Positions 7,747 to 15,578 of a DNA stretch of 64,000 bases are shown here, in pieces. The stretch is from positions 4,774,001-4,838,000 of the forward strand of contig NZ_CP063196.1 in assembly GCF_003574835.2 (NCBI RefSeq), in the 5' to 3' direction. This stretch comes from Thermobifida halotolerans. Its GTDB lineage: Bacteria; Actinomycetota; Actinomycetes; Streptosporangiales; Streptosporangiaceae. Under the pieces are notes generated by a model. It was not told the origin of the DNA. It worked only from the letters and a program-made list of their open reading frames with translations, and did no database searches. The position numbers were made by a program, and so were the translations under genes. Each line of letters opens with the position of its first letter. Within the stretch, counting starts at the first letter, position 1.

Positions 7747-9114
7747 ATGACTCAACAGGGGATACAACGGTTCGCGCTGCCCGACGTCGGGGAGGGCCTG
7801 ACCGAGGCCGAGATCCTGTCGTGGAACGTCCAGCCGGGCGACGAGATCCGGGTCAACCAGATCATCTGCGAGATCGAGACGGCCAAGGCCGCGGTGGAGC
7901 TGCCCAGCCCGTTCACGGGACGGGTGGTCGAGCTGCTGGCGGAGGTCGGGACCACGGTCGAGGTGGGCTCCCCGATCATCGCGGTGGACACCGGCGGTGC
8001 GGACGGGACGCCGCAGCCGCCCGCGGAGGAGCCGCGGGAGGCGCGGGTTCCCGCCCGGTCCGAGGAGGACAGGCGCGAGCCGGTGCTCGTCGGCTACGGC
8101 GTGAAGGGCGGAGCCACCCGGCGCCGTGCGCGCAGGCGGACCGGACCGGCCGCACCGCCCCGCCCCGCCTCCCCCGGGCGGGGAACCGGGACGCGGACGG
8201 TGGTGCTGGCCAAGCCGCCGGTACGCAAACTCGCCAAGGACCTCGGCGTGGACCTGCGCGCCGTGGCCCCCAGCGGACCGGACGGGATCGTCACCCGTGA
8301 GGACGTGCGGCGGCACGCGGAGCAGAGCCTGCCGCGCACCCCGGCGGAGCCCCGTCCCGCCCCGGAGACCGCCGGACAGCCGGCGGCCCCGGCCGTCGTC
8401 GACCGCGCCGCGCGGGAGGAGCGCGTCCCCGTCAGGGGGGTGCTGAGGCACATGGCGACGGCGATGGTCGACAGCGCGTTCACCGCGCCGCACGTGACCG
8501 AGTTCCTGCAGGTGGACGTCACCAGGACGGTGAAGGCCGTGGGCAGGCTGCGGGAGCGCCCGGAGTTCGCGGGAGTGAAGGTCTCCCCGCTGCTGCTGGT
8601 GGCTCGGGCGCTGCTCATGGCGGTGCGCCGCCACCCGCGGATCAACGCGTCCTGGGACGAGGCGAACCAGGAGATCGTGGTCAAACGCTACGTGAACCTG
8701 GGGATCGCGGCGGCCACCGAGCGCGGTCTGGTCGTGCCGAACATCAAGGACGCCGACCGGTTGCCGCTGCCGGAACTGGCGCGGGCGCTGACCGACCTCA
8801 CCGAGACCGCGAGGGCGGGCAGGACCGCACCGGCGGACCTGAGCGGCGGCACCATCACGATCACCAACGTCGGTGTCTTCGGTGTCGACGGGGGAACTCC
8901 CATCCTCAACCCGGGGGAGGCCGCGATCCTGGCGTTCGGCCAGATCCGCGACATGCCGTGGGTGCACAGGGGCAGGATCAGGGTCCGCAAGGTGACCACG
9001 CTGTCGCTGGCCTTCGACCACCGCCTGGTCGACGGTGAACTGGGCTCGAAGGTCCTGCGCGACATCGGCGCGGTCCTGGAGGACCCCGAGGAGCTGGCCC
9101 TGGCCTGGGGGTGA
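7747..9114 (+). CDS. bkdC: Dihydrolipoamide acyltransferase E2 (bkdC)
   Basis: A 455-aa E2 core protein with one N-terminal lipoyl domain (lipoyl-Lys in EIETAKAAVELPS), a proline/arginine-rich linker (about residues 85-150), a peripheral subunit-binding domain (VRKLAKDLGVDLRAVAPSG) and a catalytic domain ending in the acyltransferase motif FDHRLVDGE (His and Asp). It transfers the branched acyl group to CoA. The linker is strongly positively charged (RRRARRRTG), more than usual. No E3 (lipoamide dehydrogenase) gene is nearby, as in other actinomycete bkd operons that use a shared E3. A hairpin terminator follows. Confidence 0.94.
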   Translation: MTQQGIQRFALPDVGEGLTEAEILSWNVQPGDEIRVNQIICEIETAKAAVELPSPFTGRVVELLAEVGTTVEVGSPIIAVDTGGADGTPQPPAEEPREARVPARSEEDRREPVLVGYGVKGGATRRRARRRTGPAAPPRPASPGRGTGTRTVVLAKPPVRKLAKDLGVDLRAVAPSGPDGIVTREDVRRHAEQSLPRTPAEPRPAPETAGQPAAPAVVDRAAREERVPVRGVLRHMATAMVDSAFTAPHVTEFLQVDVTRTVKAVGRLRERPEFAGVKVSPLLLVARALLMAVRRHPRINASWDEANQEIVVKRYVNLGIAAATERGLVVPNIKDADRLPLPELARALTDLTETARAGRTAPADLSGGTITITNVGVFGVDGGTPILNPGEAAILAFGQIRDMPWVHRGRIRVRKVTTLSLAFDHRLVDGELGSKVLRDIGAVLEDPEELALAWG

Positions 9115-9158
9115 TCCCGGGAGGCTCCGGGGCCGCCCGGCGACTCTCCCCCTGGTTT

Positions 9159-9188
9159 CCCGGCACCGGCCTGGTGGCCGGTGCCGGG
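9159..9188 (+). terminator. Hairpin terminator of the bkd operon
   Basis: Perfect 13-bp stem CCCGGCACCGGCC (9159-9171) with loop TGGT and complement at 9176-9188. It lies 45 bp after bkdC with no genes until the minus-strand small gene. Confidence 0.75.
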
Positions 9189-9280
9189 AGGCCGGGGAGA
9201 ACGTTCCGGGGTGGCTTCGACCCGAGGAGGGCCTGGAACCGGTGCTGGGAGGTCGGGGCCGTCCGCCTGGACGCTCCTGA

Positions 9281-9505
9281 TCAGGGGGCCGCGTCCTCGG
9301 CCGGTTCCTCGGCGGACTCCTCGGCGGTCCGGGCGTCGAGGGCCGCGCGGATGGCGTTCTCGGCGGCGTCCAGCCCGGCCCTGGCGGTGATGGCGTTGGT
9401 GTGCGCGCGGTCCAGGTCGCCGAGCGCGATGCAGTCGAACGACACCCGGGCGTCGTGGATGGCCTGTTCCAGTTGGCGCGATGCTTCTTCGAGACTGACG
9501 TCCAT
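9281..9505 (-). CDS. Small helical protein of unknown function (74 aa)
   Basis: Starting at the ATG preceded by AGGGAGA, the 74-aa product begins MDVSLEEASRQLEQAIHDARVSF. It is predicted almost all helical and Ala/Glu-rich, with an acidic tail (EESAEEPAEDAAP) and no membrane segment or signal peptide. The pattern of alternating hydrophobic and charged residues suggests a short helical hairpin or coiled coil. Codon use is normal for the window. I do not recognise a family. It is divergent from the exonuclease gene with about 130 bp between them. Confidence 0.65.
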   Translation of the reverse strand: MDVSLEEASRQLEQAIHDARVSFDCIALGDLDRAHTNAITARAGLDAAENAIRAALDARTAEESAEEPAEDAAP

Positions 9506-9636
9506 GACTCTCCCTGACACTCGTTGTCCCATACGCCCCAGGAATATCCCCGAGTCACCGCCGCGGTATGCACGGCATCTCGGGGCCGGGGTTGTGAACA
9601 GGCGTTTTTGTCACCACTGACCAGTAGAGTCACGGC

Positions 9637-10389
9637 ATGACGGACAACAGCGCGACCGCGCCCGGTTGGCACCTGTGCCCCCTGGCCGCCTTCGACCTGG
9701 AGACGACCGGTGTCGACCTCGAACACGACCGCGTCGTGACCGCCGCGGTCATCGAGACGGCCGCTGACGACATCCTCAGCGCCCGGTGGACCTGGCTGGT
9801 CGACCCCGGAACCGAGATCCCCACCGCGGCGGCCGCGATCCACGGCATCAGCACCGAGAAGGCCGTCGCCGAAGGCCAGCCCGCCGCCGTCGCGGTGGCC
9901 GCGATCACCGACGTCCTGGAACGCATCCTGACCGCGGGAACCCCGCTGGTCATCATGAACGCCCCCTTCGACCTCACCATCCTCGACCGCGAGTGCCGCC
10001 GCCACGGCGTCGTTCCACTGTCGGAGCGGCTCGGCGCGGTGGCCCCGGTCATCGATCCCCTGGTGCTGGACAAGCACGTCGACCGCTACCGCCGGGGCAA
10101 GCGCAACCTGGAGGCGCTGTGCGCCCACTACCGGGTGCGCCACGGCGGAGCGCACGAGGCGGGCGCGGACGCGGCGGCGGCCGCGGCGGTGGCCCGCAGC
10201 ATCGGCCGCACCGTCCCGCGTCTGGCCGCCATGACCCCCGCCGACCTCCACGTGCTCCAGGTGCGCGCGGCGGCCGAACAGGCCGCCTCCTTCGAGGAGT
10301 TCCTGCGCAGGAAGGGGCGGGCCGACGCGCGGATCAACCGCTCCTGGCCGCTGATCCCGGTCGAGGAGCCGTCATCGGACCCGGTGTGA
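9637..10389 (+). CDS. DEDDh 3'-5' exonuclease (DnaQ-like)
   Basis: A 250-aa exonuclease of the Pol III epsilon/RNase T fold. The three motifs are FDLETTG (Asp, Glu), NAPFDLTIL (Asp) and HEAGADAAA (His and Asp of ExoIII). After the nuclease domain (about residue 195) there is a C-terminal helical extension of about 55 residues (HVLQVRAAAEQAASFEEFLRRKG). Such stand-alone proteins are common in actinobacteria and are not the replicative proofreader (no PHP or BRCT partner visible). The ATG at 9637 has no strong ribosome site (GTCACGGC). Confidence 0.9.
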   Translation: MTDNSATAPGWHLCPLAAFDLETTGVDLEHDRVVTAAVIETAADDILSARWTWLVDPGTEIPTAAAAIHGISTEKAVAEGQPAAVAVAAITDVLERILTAGTPLVIMNAPFDLTILDRECRRHGVVPLSERLGAVAPVIDPLVLDKHVDRYRRGKRNLEALCAHYRVRHGGAHEAGADAAAAAAVARSIGRTVPRLAAMTPADLHVLQVRAAAEQAASFEEFLRRKGRADARINRSWPLIPVEEPSSDPV

Positions 10390-10475
10390 CCCCGGCGGAT
10401 CCGACCGTGGGTGCATGGGGGGCCGACAGCGGGGGAAGCAGGGGCGCGTAGTTTCCGCCCCTGTGTTCTCCAACG

Positions 10476-10511
10476 AAGGAGGCTGGTGCGCACGCGCACC
10501 GGTTCGCCGTG
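10476..10511 (+). promoter_or_regulatory. Structured initiation region of the BCCT gene
   Basis: A strong Shine-Dalgarno (AAGGAGG, 10475-10481 area) lies 26-27 nt before the GTG start, too far for normal initiation. Between them is a hairpin, GGTGCG (10485-10490), loop CACG, CGCACC (10495-10500); folding it would bring the ribosome site to about 10 nt from the GTG. In addition, a GTG at 10486 opens an 8-codon frame (VRTRTGSP) whose TGA at 10510 overlaps the transporter start (GTGA). Either structured spacing or a coupled leader peptide could operate. Confidence 0.5.
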
Positions 10512-12338
10512 AAAAGACAACCCCGACCGGCCGCGACCGCGGCCGGCAGCACAGCCGACACCACGACAGCCACGGCCCGGGAACTGCTGTGGGAACCGCC
10601 GCAGACCTCCGGAGCCGAGACCAGACCGCGGACCGACTGGTTCGTCTTCACCGTCGCGGGACTGCTCACCGTGGTCTTCGTCGCCTGGGGCGTGGTCGCC
10701 AGCGACACCCTGGGCGCCGTCGCCGCCGCCCTGCTCACCGACCTGATGCGCTACGGCGGATGGGTGTTCGTGCTCGCCGCCTCGGCGTTCGTGGTGCTCG
10801 CGGTGTGGCTGGCGCTCAGCAGGTACGGAGGCATCACCCTGGGGCGGGAGGGCGAACCCCCCGAGTACGGCACGTTCTCCTGGATCGCGATGCTGTTCGC
10901 CAGCGGAATGGGCATCGGGATGATGTTCTACGGGGTGGCCGAACCGCTGACCCACTACGTCATTCCCCCGCCGGGAACCGAGGGCGACGAGACCGAGCGC
11001 GCCCTGACCGCGCTGTCCACCACGCTGTTCCACTGGACGCTGCACCCGTGGTCGATCTACGCGGTGATCGGCCTGGCCATCGCCTACGGCACCTACCGCA
11101 GGGGACGCAGCCAGTTGATCAGCGCGGCGTTCACCCCGCTGATCGGGGAGAGGGCCGCCAACGGGCCGCTCGGCAGGGTCATCGACGTGGTCGCCATCCT
11201 CGCCACCCTGTTCGGCACGGCCACGTCCCTGGGGCTGGGCACGCTGCAGATCGCGGGCGGTTTCCAGATCCTCGGCTGGGTGCAGACGGTCACCACAGGT
11301 CTGCTCATCGGCATCATCGTGGCGTTGATGGCCTGTTTCCTGCTGTCGGCGGTCTCGGGGATCTCCAGGGGCATCAAGTGGCTGTCCAACACCAACATAG
11401 TCATGGCGGCGCTGCTGCTGGTCTTCCTGCTCGTGGTGGGGCCGACCGTCTACCTGCTGAACCTGGTCCCGGGGGCGTTGGGCGACTACTTCCAGAACCT
11501 CTTCAGCATGGCCGGACGCACCGAGGGCACCGTCGGGGCCGCGGGCACCGCCGAGTGGCTCCGGACGTGGACGGTCTTCTACTGGGCCTGGTGGATCTCC
11601 TGGGCGCCGTTCGTCGGCCTGTTCATCGCCAAGATCAGTCGTGGCCGCACCATCCGGGAGTTCGTGGCCGGGGTCGTCCTGGCGCCGAGCCTGGTCAGCC
11701 TGGTCTGGTTTGTTGTCCTCGGCGGCACCGCCATCGACCTGCAGGCGTCGGGGACCGGCCTGGCCCAGGCCGGCGGACTGGAGGAGCAGTTGTACGGGAC
11801 GCTGGGGTACTTCCCCTGGAGTACCGCGGTGAGCATCCTGGTCGCGGCGCTGGTCGCGATCTTCTTCATCACCGGCGCGGACACGGCGTCCATCATCATG
11901 GGCACCCTCTCCCAGCGGGGGGCGAGCGAGCCGCGGCGGCCCATGACACTGCTGTGGGGTCTGCTGATCGCCGCGGTCGCCGCGATCATGCTGCTCGTCG
12001 GCGAGGGGAGCGGCACCGCCATCCAGGGGCTGCAGAACCTCACCATCCTGGTGTCGGCTCCGTGGTTGGTCGTGACGCTGCTGCTGTGCGTGGCACTGCT
12101 GCGGGACCTGGCCCGCGATCCGCTGGTCGCGCGCACGCGCAAGGCCCGGGAGGCGATATCGGAGGCGGTGGTCACCGGTGCGCGCGCCTACCACGGTGAC
12201 TTCCGGTTCGTTGTCTCCCCGGCAGAGGAGGAGCCGACGGGAACGAACGGGGCCGACCCGGCGACCCCGCGGCGGCGGACGCCGCATAGTGCGGCCCCGG
12301 AGGGTAGTGGCCCCCAGAGTGAACCGCCCCCGTCGTGA
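10509..12338 (+). CDS. BCCT family betaine/choline/carnitine transporter
   Basis: A 609-aa secondary transporter with about 12 membrane segments. The glycine-rich TM3 motif GMGIGMMFYGVAEPL and the aromatic box WTVFYWAWWISWAPFVGLFIAKISRG (TM8) define the family. These import compatible solutes such as glycine betaine with Na+ or H+ for osmoprotection. The glycine run is MGIGMM, close to the GMGIG form of Na+-coupled BetP. The cytosolic N-terminus (about 45 residues) is basic and Ala/Thr-rich. The C-terminal tail (about 70 residues, Pro/Glu-rich) is where osmosensing resides in BetP. A 50-aa membrane peptide gene follows. Confidence 0.93.
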   Translation: MKRQPRPAATAAGSTADTTTATARELLWEPPQTSGAETRPRTDWFVFTVAGLLTVVFVAWGVVASDTLGAVAAALLTDLMRYGGWVFVLAASAFVVLAVWLALSRYGGITLGREGEPPEYGTFSWIAMLFASGMGIGMMFYGVAEPLTHYVIPPPGTEGDETERALTALSTTLFHWTLHPWSIYAVIGLAIAYGTYRRGRSQLISAAFTPLIGERAANGPLGRVIDVVAILATLFGTATSLGLGTLQIAGGFQILGWVQTVTTGLLIGIIVALMACFLLSAVSGISRGIKWLSNTNIVMAALLLVFLLVVGPTVYLLNLVPGALGDYFQNLFSMAGRTEGTVGAAGTAEWLRTWTVFYWAWWISWAPFVGLFIAKISRGRTIREFVAGVVLAPSLVSLVWFVVLGGTAIDLQASGTGLAQAGGLEEQLYGTLGYFPWSTAVSILVAALVAIFFITGADTASIIMGTLSQRGASEPRRPMTLLWGLLIAAVAAIMLLVGEGSGTAIQGLQNLTILVSAPWLVVTLLLCVALLRDLARDPLVARTRKAREAISEAVVTGARAYHGDFRFVVSPAEEEPTGTNGADPATPRRRTPHSAAPEGSGPQSEPPPS

Positions 12339-12356
12339 CACCCTTCGGAGGACGCG

Positions 12357-12509
12357 ATGCTGAACCTTGTTCTGGCCCTGCTGGCGATCTGGCTGGTGCT
12401 GTCCATTCTCGGACTGGTCATCGAAGGACTGTTCTGGCTGTTCGTCATCGGTGCCGTGCTTTTTGTGGCGACCGCCATCTGGGGGGTGGTCCAAAAGCGC
12501 AACGGCTGA
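12357..12509 (+). CDS. Small hydrophobic membrane peptide (50 aa)
   Basis: An ATG with CGGAGGACGCG upstream opens a 50-codon frame whose product is almost entirely two hydrophobic stretches (LNLVLALLAIWLVLSILGLV and LFWLFVIGAVLFVATAIWG) with a polar end VQKRNG. It looks like a two-helix membrane peptide. Short hydrophobic proteins of this kind recur in actinomycete genomes, without known function. It lies 19 bp after the BCCT stop and probably on the same mRNA, so a role alongside the transporter is possible but unproven. Confidence 0.7.
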   Translation: MLNLVLALLAIWLVLSILGLVIEGLFWLFVIGAVLFVATAIWGVVQKRNG

Positions 12510-12990
12510 CCGAGGGGCACGGAGCGGACCGACTCCGCGCCCCGCCCACCCCGAACACCGACGGTCTTGACCGATGCGGCCATGGCCTGCGGTTTCGGCC
12601 TTCTCGCGTCAAGAGCATCGGTGGTTACCGGACCACCCTCAGGACAACACCGGGAAGCAGGGGGCAGGGCATTCCAGAGAATGCCCAGACGCGCTCCACC
12701 CCGGGTCGGCGGCGGAGTGGAGAGGCGCCCCGGCGCCGATCCATCCGCGCCTCCACGGACGGAGAGTTCGCGGCGCACGCCGCACCCCGGCCCGGCCCGC
12801 GACCGTGTGACGGTCGCGGTTGCCGGGCTGTGGTTCTCTGACGTCCCGGGGCCGTGGTCCCCGCCGCCGTGGCTGCTGGACACGGAGAACCGTCAGCGGG
12901 CAACCGACCGCCCCGAACACTGGTGATCTTGACGGACGGGGCCTGTGAACCGCGATTATGGCCCTCTCGCGTCACGGTCATCATCACTGC
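12510..12990. repeat. Non-coding region with imperfect direct repeats and hairpins
   Basis: No gene is supported here. An imperfect direct repeat of about 63 bp occurs at 12549-12611 and 12911-12974. Both copies begin CCCCGAACAC, have TCTTGAC 16 bp in, and end GGCC-x-TCTCGCGTCA. Between them lie an 8-bp hairpin GGGCATTC/GAATGCCC (12667-12686, loop CAGA) and a 9-bp hairpin CCGCGACCG/CGGTCGCGG (12797-12819). The second repeat copy abuts the DUF397 stop codon. This may be the scar of a duplicated small gene 3' end or an interspersed repeat. Confidence 0.5.
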
Positions 12991-13170
12991 TTACAGGCGC
13001 TCGGCCTTCAGGTCCGCGAGGAAGGCGGACCACGCCCCCGGAGCGAAGTCCAGGTGGCCCGAGCTCTCCCGCACCAGCACCGCACCAGGCGTCTCGGCCG
13101 CCTCGACGCATTCGCCGTCGGTGTCATCGCTGTAGCTGGACCTGTGCCCGTTCAAGTGCTGAGCGGTCAG
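12991..13170 (-). CDS. DUF397 domain protein
   Basis: The frame encodes a typical DUF397 core: HRSSYSDDTDGECVEAAE, then VLVRESSGHLDF and GAWSAFLADLKAERL. DUF397 proteins are nearly always encoded just downstream of an XRE-family regulator with a DUF5753 domain and act with it, possibly as a toxin/antitoxin-like or developmental regulator pair. No ATG or GTG is in place. A CTG at 13170 sits 8 nt after GAGGAG and overlaps the stop of the upstream remnant (CTGA); a TTG at 13155 is the alternative. Since the partner gene is truncated, this copy may be unexpressed or orphaned. Confidence 0.65.
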   Translation of the reverse strand: MTAQHLNGHRSSYSDDTDGECVEAAETPGAVLVRESSGHLDFAPGAWSAFLADLKAERL

Positions 13171-13361
13171 GGGAACTCTCCTCGGATCTGCGCGATCAGC
13201 TTCCGGGAGGCCGCCGGAGGCAGCGCGACCCCGAGCAGGTCGCCGGACAGCCGCGTGTGGTCGCTCACCCGCTCGGCGTCGTCGGTCGCCATGCCCGCGC
13301 CCCGTGTCTCCACGTACAGCACGCTCCCCCGGTCGGGGATCCCGTATGACCTTGTCCGCAT
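13167..13361 (-). pseudogene. Truncated XRE/DUF5753 regulator (C-terminal end only)
   Basis: About 60 codons matching the C-terminal end of DUF5753 regulators: GSVLYVETRGAGMATDD, then the final helices with LSGDLLGVALPPAASRKLIAQI. The helix-turn-helix and most of the DUF5753 domain (normally about 220 further residues) are missing; the yidC-like gene ends 39 bp upstream. An ATG with GGGGAG before it could still allow translation of the fragment. Its downstream partner DUF397 remains. The truncation implies deletion or rearrangement at about 13.36-13.40 kb. Confidence 0.7.
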
Positions 13362-13400
13362 CCGCTCCCCGGGAGAGCCCCGTGCCCGCGTCCCGCCCGC

Positions 13401-14132
13401 TCAGTCGACCCGGACGATCCGGCGCAGGACGAGGCGTTCCAGCACCGTCCACGACGTGGACGCGACCAGGTAGATCCCGGCCGCCAGCGGAGCGACGGCG
13501 GCGACCAGCACCGTCGTGTAGGGCAGGTAGGTGAGGACGCCCATGCCCGGCACCCGCTGTCCTTCAGGGGCCTGCTGGGCGAGGGCGGGCAGGGTCAGCC
13601 ACCGCCGACTGGCCCAGGCGACGGCCGCGAGCAGCGCGAGCAGCGCCAGGAAGACCAGGACCGGCGCGGCGGCCCCGCCCGTGAGGGCCTGCGGCAGGGT
13701 CGAGCCCAGCGGCACCCCCGCCAACGGAAGGGCCAGCAGCGCGTTGGCCGTGCCGTCGATGTCCGGAGCGGTGAACAGGCCGTAGAGAACGACGAACACC
13801 GGCATCTGCGCGAGCGCGGGCAGGCATCCGGCAAGCGGTGACGTGCCCTCCCCGGCGTAGAGCTTCCGGGTTTCGGTCAGCAGCCGTTCGGGGTTGTGGC
13901 CGTGCTGTTCCCGGAGCGCTGTCAGGCGCGGAGCGAGACGGGCGCGGATCTTCTCCCCGCGTATCTGGAGACAGCTGAGCGGAAGCAGGAGCAGACGGAC
14001 GCCGAGGGTGAGGCAGACGATCGCCGCGGCGGCGGACGCCGGGCCGAGGACCGGAAGAAGTGCGTCACTGACGGTGATGGTGAGGGTGTGCGCGGCGTTG
14101 AGGACCGCGGCGGACGGACCGAACGTGTACAT
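13401..14132 (-). CDS. YidC/Oxa1-like membrane protein insertase (paralogue)
   Basis: A 243-aa polytopic membrane protein with the YidC/Oxa1 core: a first TM (LPVLGPASAAAAIVCLTLGVRLLLLPL), the cytosolic helical hairpin (QIRGEKIRARLAPRLTALREQHG), the C1 segment with KLYAGEGTSPLAGCLPALAQMP, and three later TMs. The conserved hydrophilic-groove Arg is present in GVRLLLLPL. It is shorter than the housekeeping YidC next to rnpA, which is not in this window, so this is a second copy. Such paralogues pair with a small DUF6412 protein in actinomycetes, as here. Substrates are unknown. Confidence 0.85.
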   Translation of the reverse strand: MYTFGPSAAVLNAAHTLTITVSDALLPVLGPASAAAAIVCLTLGVRLLLLPLSCLQIRGEKIRARLAPRLTALREQHGHNPERLLTETRKLYAGEGTSPLAGCLPALAQMPVFVVLYGLFTAPDIDGTANALLALPLAGVPLGSTLPQALTGGAAAPVLVFLALLALLAAVAWASRRWLTLPALAQQAPEGQRVPGMGVLTYLPYTTVLVAAVAPLAAGIYLVASTSWTVLERLVLRRIVRVD

Positions 14133-14228
14133 GGGGGCCTTTCGTCACGAGGATCGGTGATCGGCGAAAGGCCGCGCGAGGCAGCGGCGAGCACCCCGTT
14201 CCGAACGCGGGGACGAGGGGGCGTGCGG

Positions 14229-14516
14229 TCACGCGGCCGGGACGGCCGCGCCGGGTGCCCGTGGCCGGGGTTTTCCGGGCACGTTGGGGGCTGTGGAGAC
14301 GACGACGCCGACGCGCTGCTGCCGTAGGCGCATCGCGCCGCGTCGAGCCCCGGGTTCGGTCTCGGTGGACGGCCGGAGGCGGTGACCGGGGACGACGAAC
14401 CAGAACAGAGCCGCGCCGACGGCCAGCACCGCCAGCACGGTGAGAGGACCCGCGTCGAACGGGGTGCCGTCCATCCCGAACAGGAGCGCCTGGACGGCGA
14501 AGAGGACGAGCGCCAT
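14229..14516 (-). CDS. Small membrane protein, DUF6412-type
   Basis: This 95-aa protein has one or two N-terminal membrane helices (LVLFAVQALLFG, VLAVLAVGAALFWFVVPG), then an Arg/Pro-rich cytosolic tail with RRGAMRLRQQRVGVV. The layout (short TM pair, then a basic region ending in R/P/A) matches the DUF6412 proteins I recall next to yidC-like genes in streptomycetes. It lies upstream of the yidC paralogue on the same strand, about 97 bp apart, consistent with co-expression and a role as an insertase accessory. The family assignment is from memory and moderately sure. Confidence 0.65.
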   Translation of the reverse strand: MALVLFAVQALLFGMDGTPFDAGPLTVLAVLAVGAALFWFVVPGHRLRPSTETEPGARRGAMRLRQQRVGVVVSTAPNVPGKPRPRAPGAAVPAA

Positions 14517-14612
14517 GGCACCTCCCTCGCCTCCGGACGGATCTGTCGGAACAGACGCGCGGGACGGAGGAAAGGTTCCCGCGGTCGGGGTGCGGGCCCG
14601 ACCGCGGTGCGC

Positions 14613-15578
14613 TCAGTTCCCGATGAGCGCGCCCACGCCGCGGCTGAGCAGCGCGGCGGCGACGCGGGTGCCCAACCGGGTCGGCCGGTTGGGGGCGTCC
14701 TGCTCGCACACCTCGATCATGTGCTTGCCGTCGCGGGTGAACACCATTCCGCGCAGGGAGAGCTTCCCGTCGGGAAGGGACCGGCAGTGACCGGCGATGG
14801 GGCTGTCGTAGTGCGCCTTCAGCCCGTGTTGCAGGGTGCGTTCGGCGGTGATGTGGGACCGGGTGACCGGGTCGTCGATCGTGTAGAGCAGATCGGCGAG
14901 GGGGACGTCGTCGATCCGGCAGGCCACCCCGATCGCCGCGGCGCCGACCGGCGGGCACATCACCTCCAGGTCGAGGGTCTGCACGGCCCGGTCGTCCGGC
15001 GGGTGGGGACGGGCGATCTCGGAGCGGGCCACGACCACCGCCTCGTACTCGTCCTGGGCGTCGAGCGTGTCGATCTGACTGTCGGCGTCGCCGTGGGTGG
15101 TGAGGACGTGCAGGTCGGGGCGGTGGCGCAGGAGTTGCCCGCAGCGGTGGACCGAAGGAACGCCCACGGCGGCGCCTTCGGGGAGTTCCGCGAGCGACCG
15201 GTACGGGGAACCGGCCCGGAAGACCACCACGTCGTGGATGTCCTCGCGGCGGATGTAGGCGCCGAAGGTGATTCCCTCGGGGACGGTGGAGTCGCTGGGG
15301 ACCTCCTTCATCCAGTGCACCGCGAGGTCGATCTGGCCGGAGAGCAGCCGTCGGTCGAGTTCCCGTTTGGCGGCGGTGCGCCCGTGCAGCGAGGCGAACC
15401 CGCCGACACGACGCTCGGCCGCGGTCTCGACGGGGATGATCTCCATCGAGACTTCGGGAAGGGCTTTGGCCAGCAGGTCACGCACTTGGAGGGCGTGGAC
15501 CCGGGCGGTGGGGGAGATGCGGGTACCGATCCGTAACCGTTGCTGTTCTACAGGAAGCACATCCCCAAAGATAAGCAA
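14613..15578 (-). CDS. Divergent HemC-like protein lacking the cofactor cysteine
   Basis: The 321-aa product follows the hydroxymethylbilane synthase (HemC) fold from end to end: RLRIGTRISPTARVHALQ near the start, IDLAVHWMKEVP (about 83-94), ITFGAYIRREDIHDVVV, GVPSVHRCGQLL and MCPPVGAAAIGVACR. Yet key residues differ. The catalytic Asp of the HSMKDVP motif is Glu92. The dipyrromethane-attachment Cys of the GGC-x-x-P motif is replaced by Tyr257 (LKAHYDSPIA). One Arg of the SSLRR substrate clamp is His. Real HemC activity is therefore unlikely. TTG at 15578 is used as start, with a GTG at 15560 as alternative. It is upstream of the DUF6412 and yidC-like genes on the same strand. Confidence 0.8.
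   Translation of the reverse strand: MLIFGDVLPVEQQRLRIGTRISPTARVHALQVRDLLAKALPEVSMEIIPVETAAERRVGGFASLHGRTAAKRELDRRLLSGQIDLAVHWMKEVPSDSTVPEGITFGAYIRREDIHDVVVFRAGSPYRSLAELPEGAAVGVPSVHRCGQLLRHRPDLHVLTTHGDADSQIDTLDAQDEYEAVVVARSEIARPHPPDDRAVQTLDLEVMCPPVGAAAIGVACRIDDVPLADLLYTIDDPVTRSHITAERTLQHGLKAHYDSPIAGHCRSLPDGKLSLRGMVFTRDGKHMIEVCEQDAPNRPTRLGTRVAAALLSRGVGALIGN

Noticed and set aside
7468-10251. 927-codon minus-strand open frame across bkdB/bkdC and the exonuclease
   Set aside because: It crosses several real genes on the opposite strand and has no recognisable domain; codon bias of bkdB, bkdC and the exonuclease is clearly on the plus strand.
10128-12494. 788-codon open frame opposite the BCCT gene
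   Set aside because: It is a shadow of the transporter gene in high-GC DNA: Arg/Gly/Gln-rich, no motif or ribosome site, and it spans gene borders.
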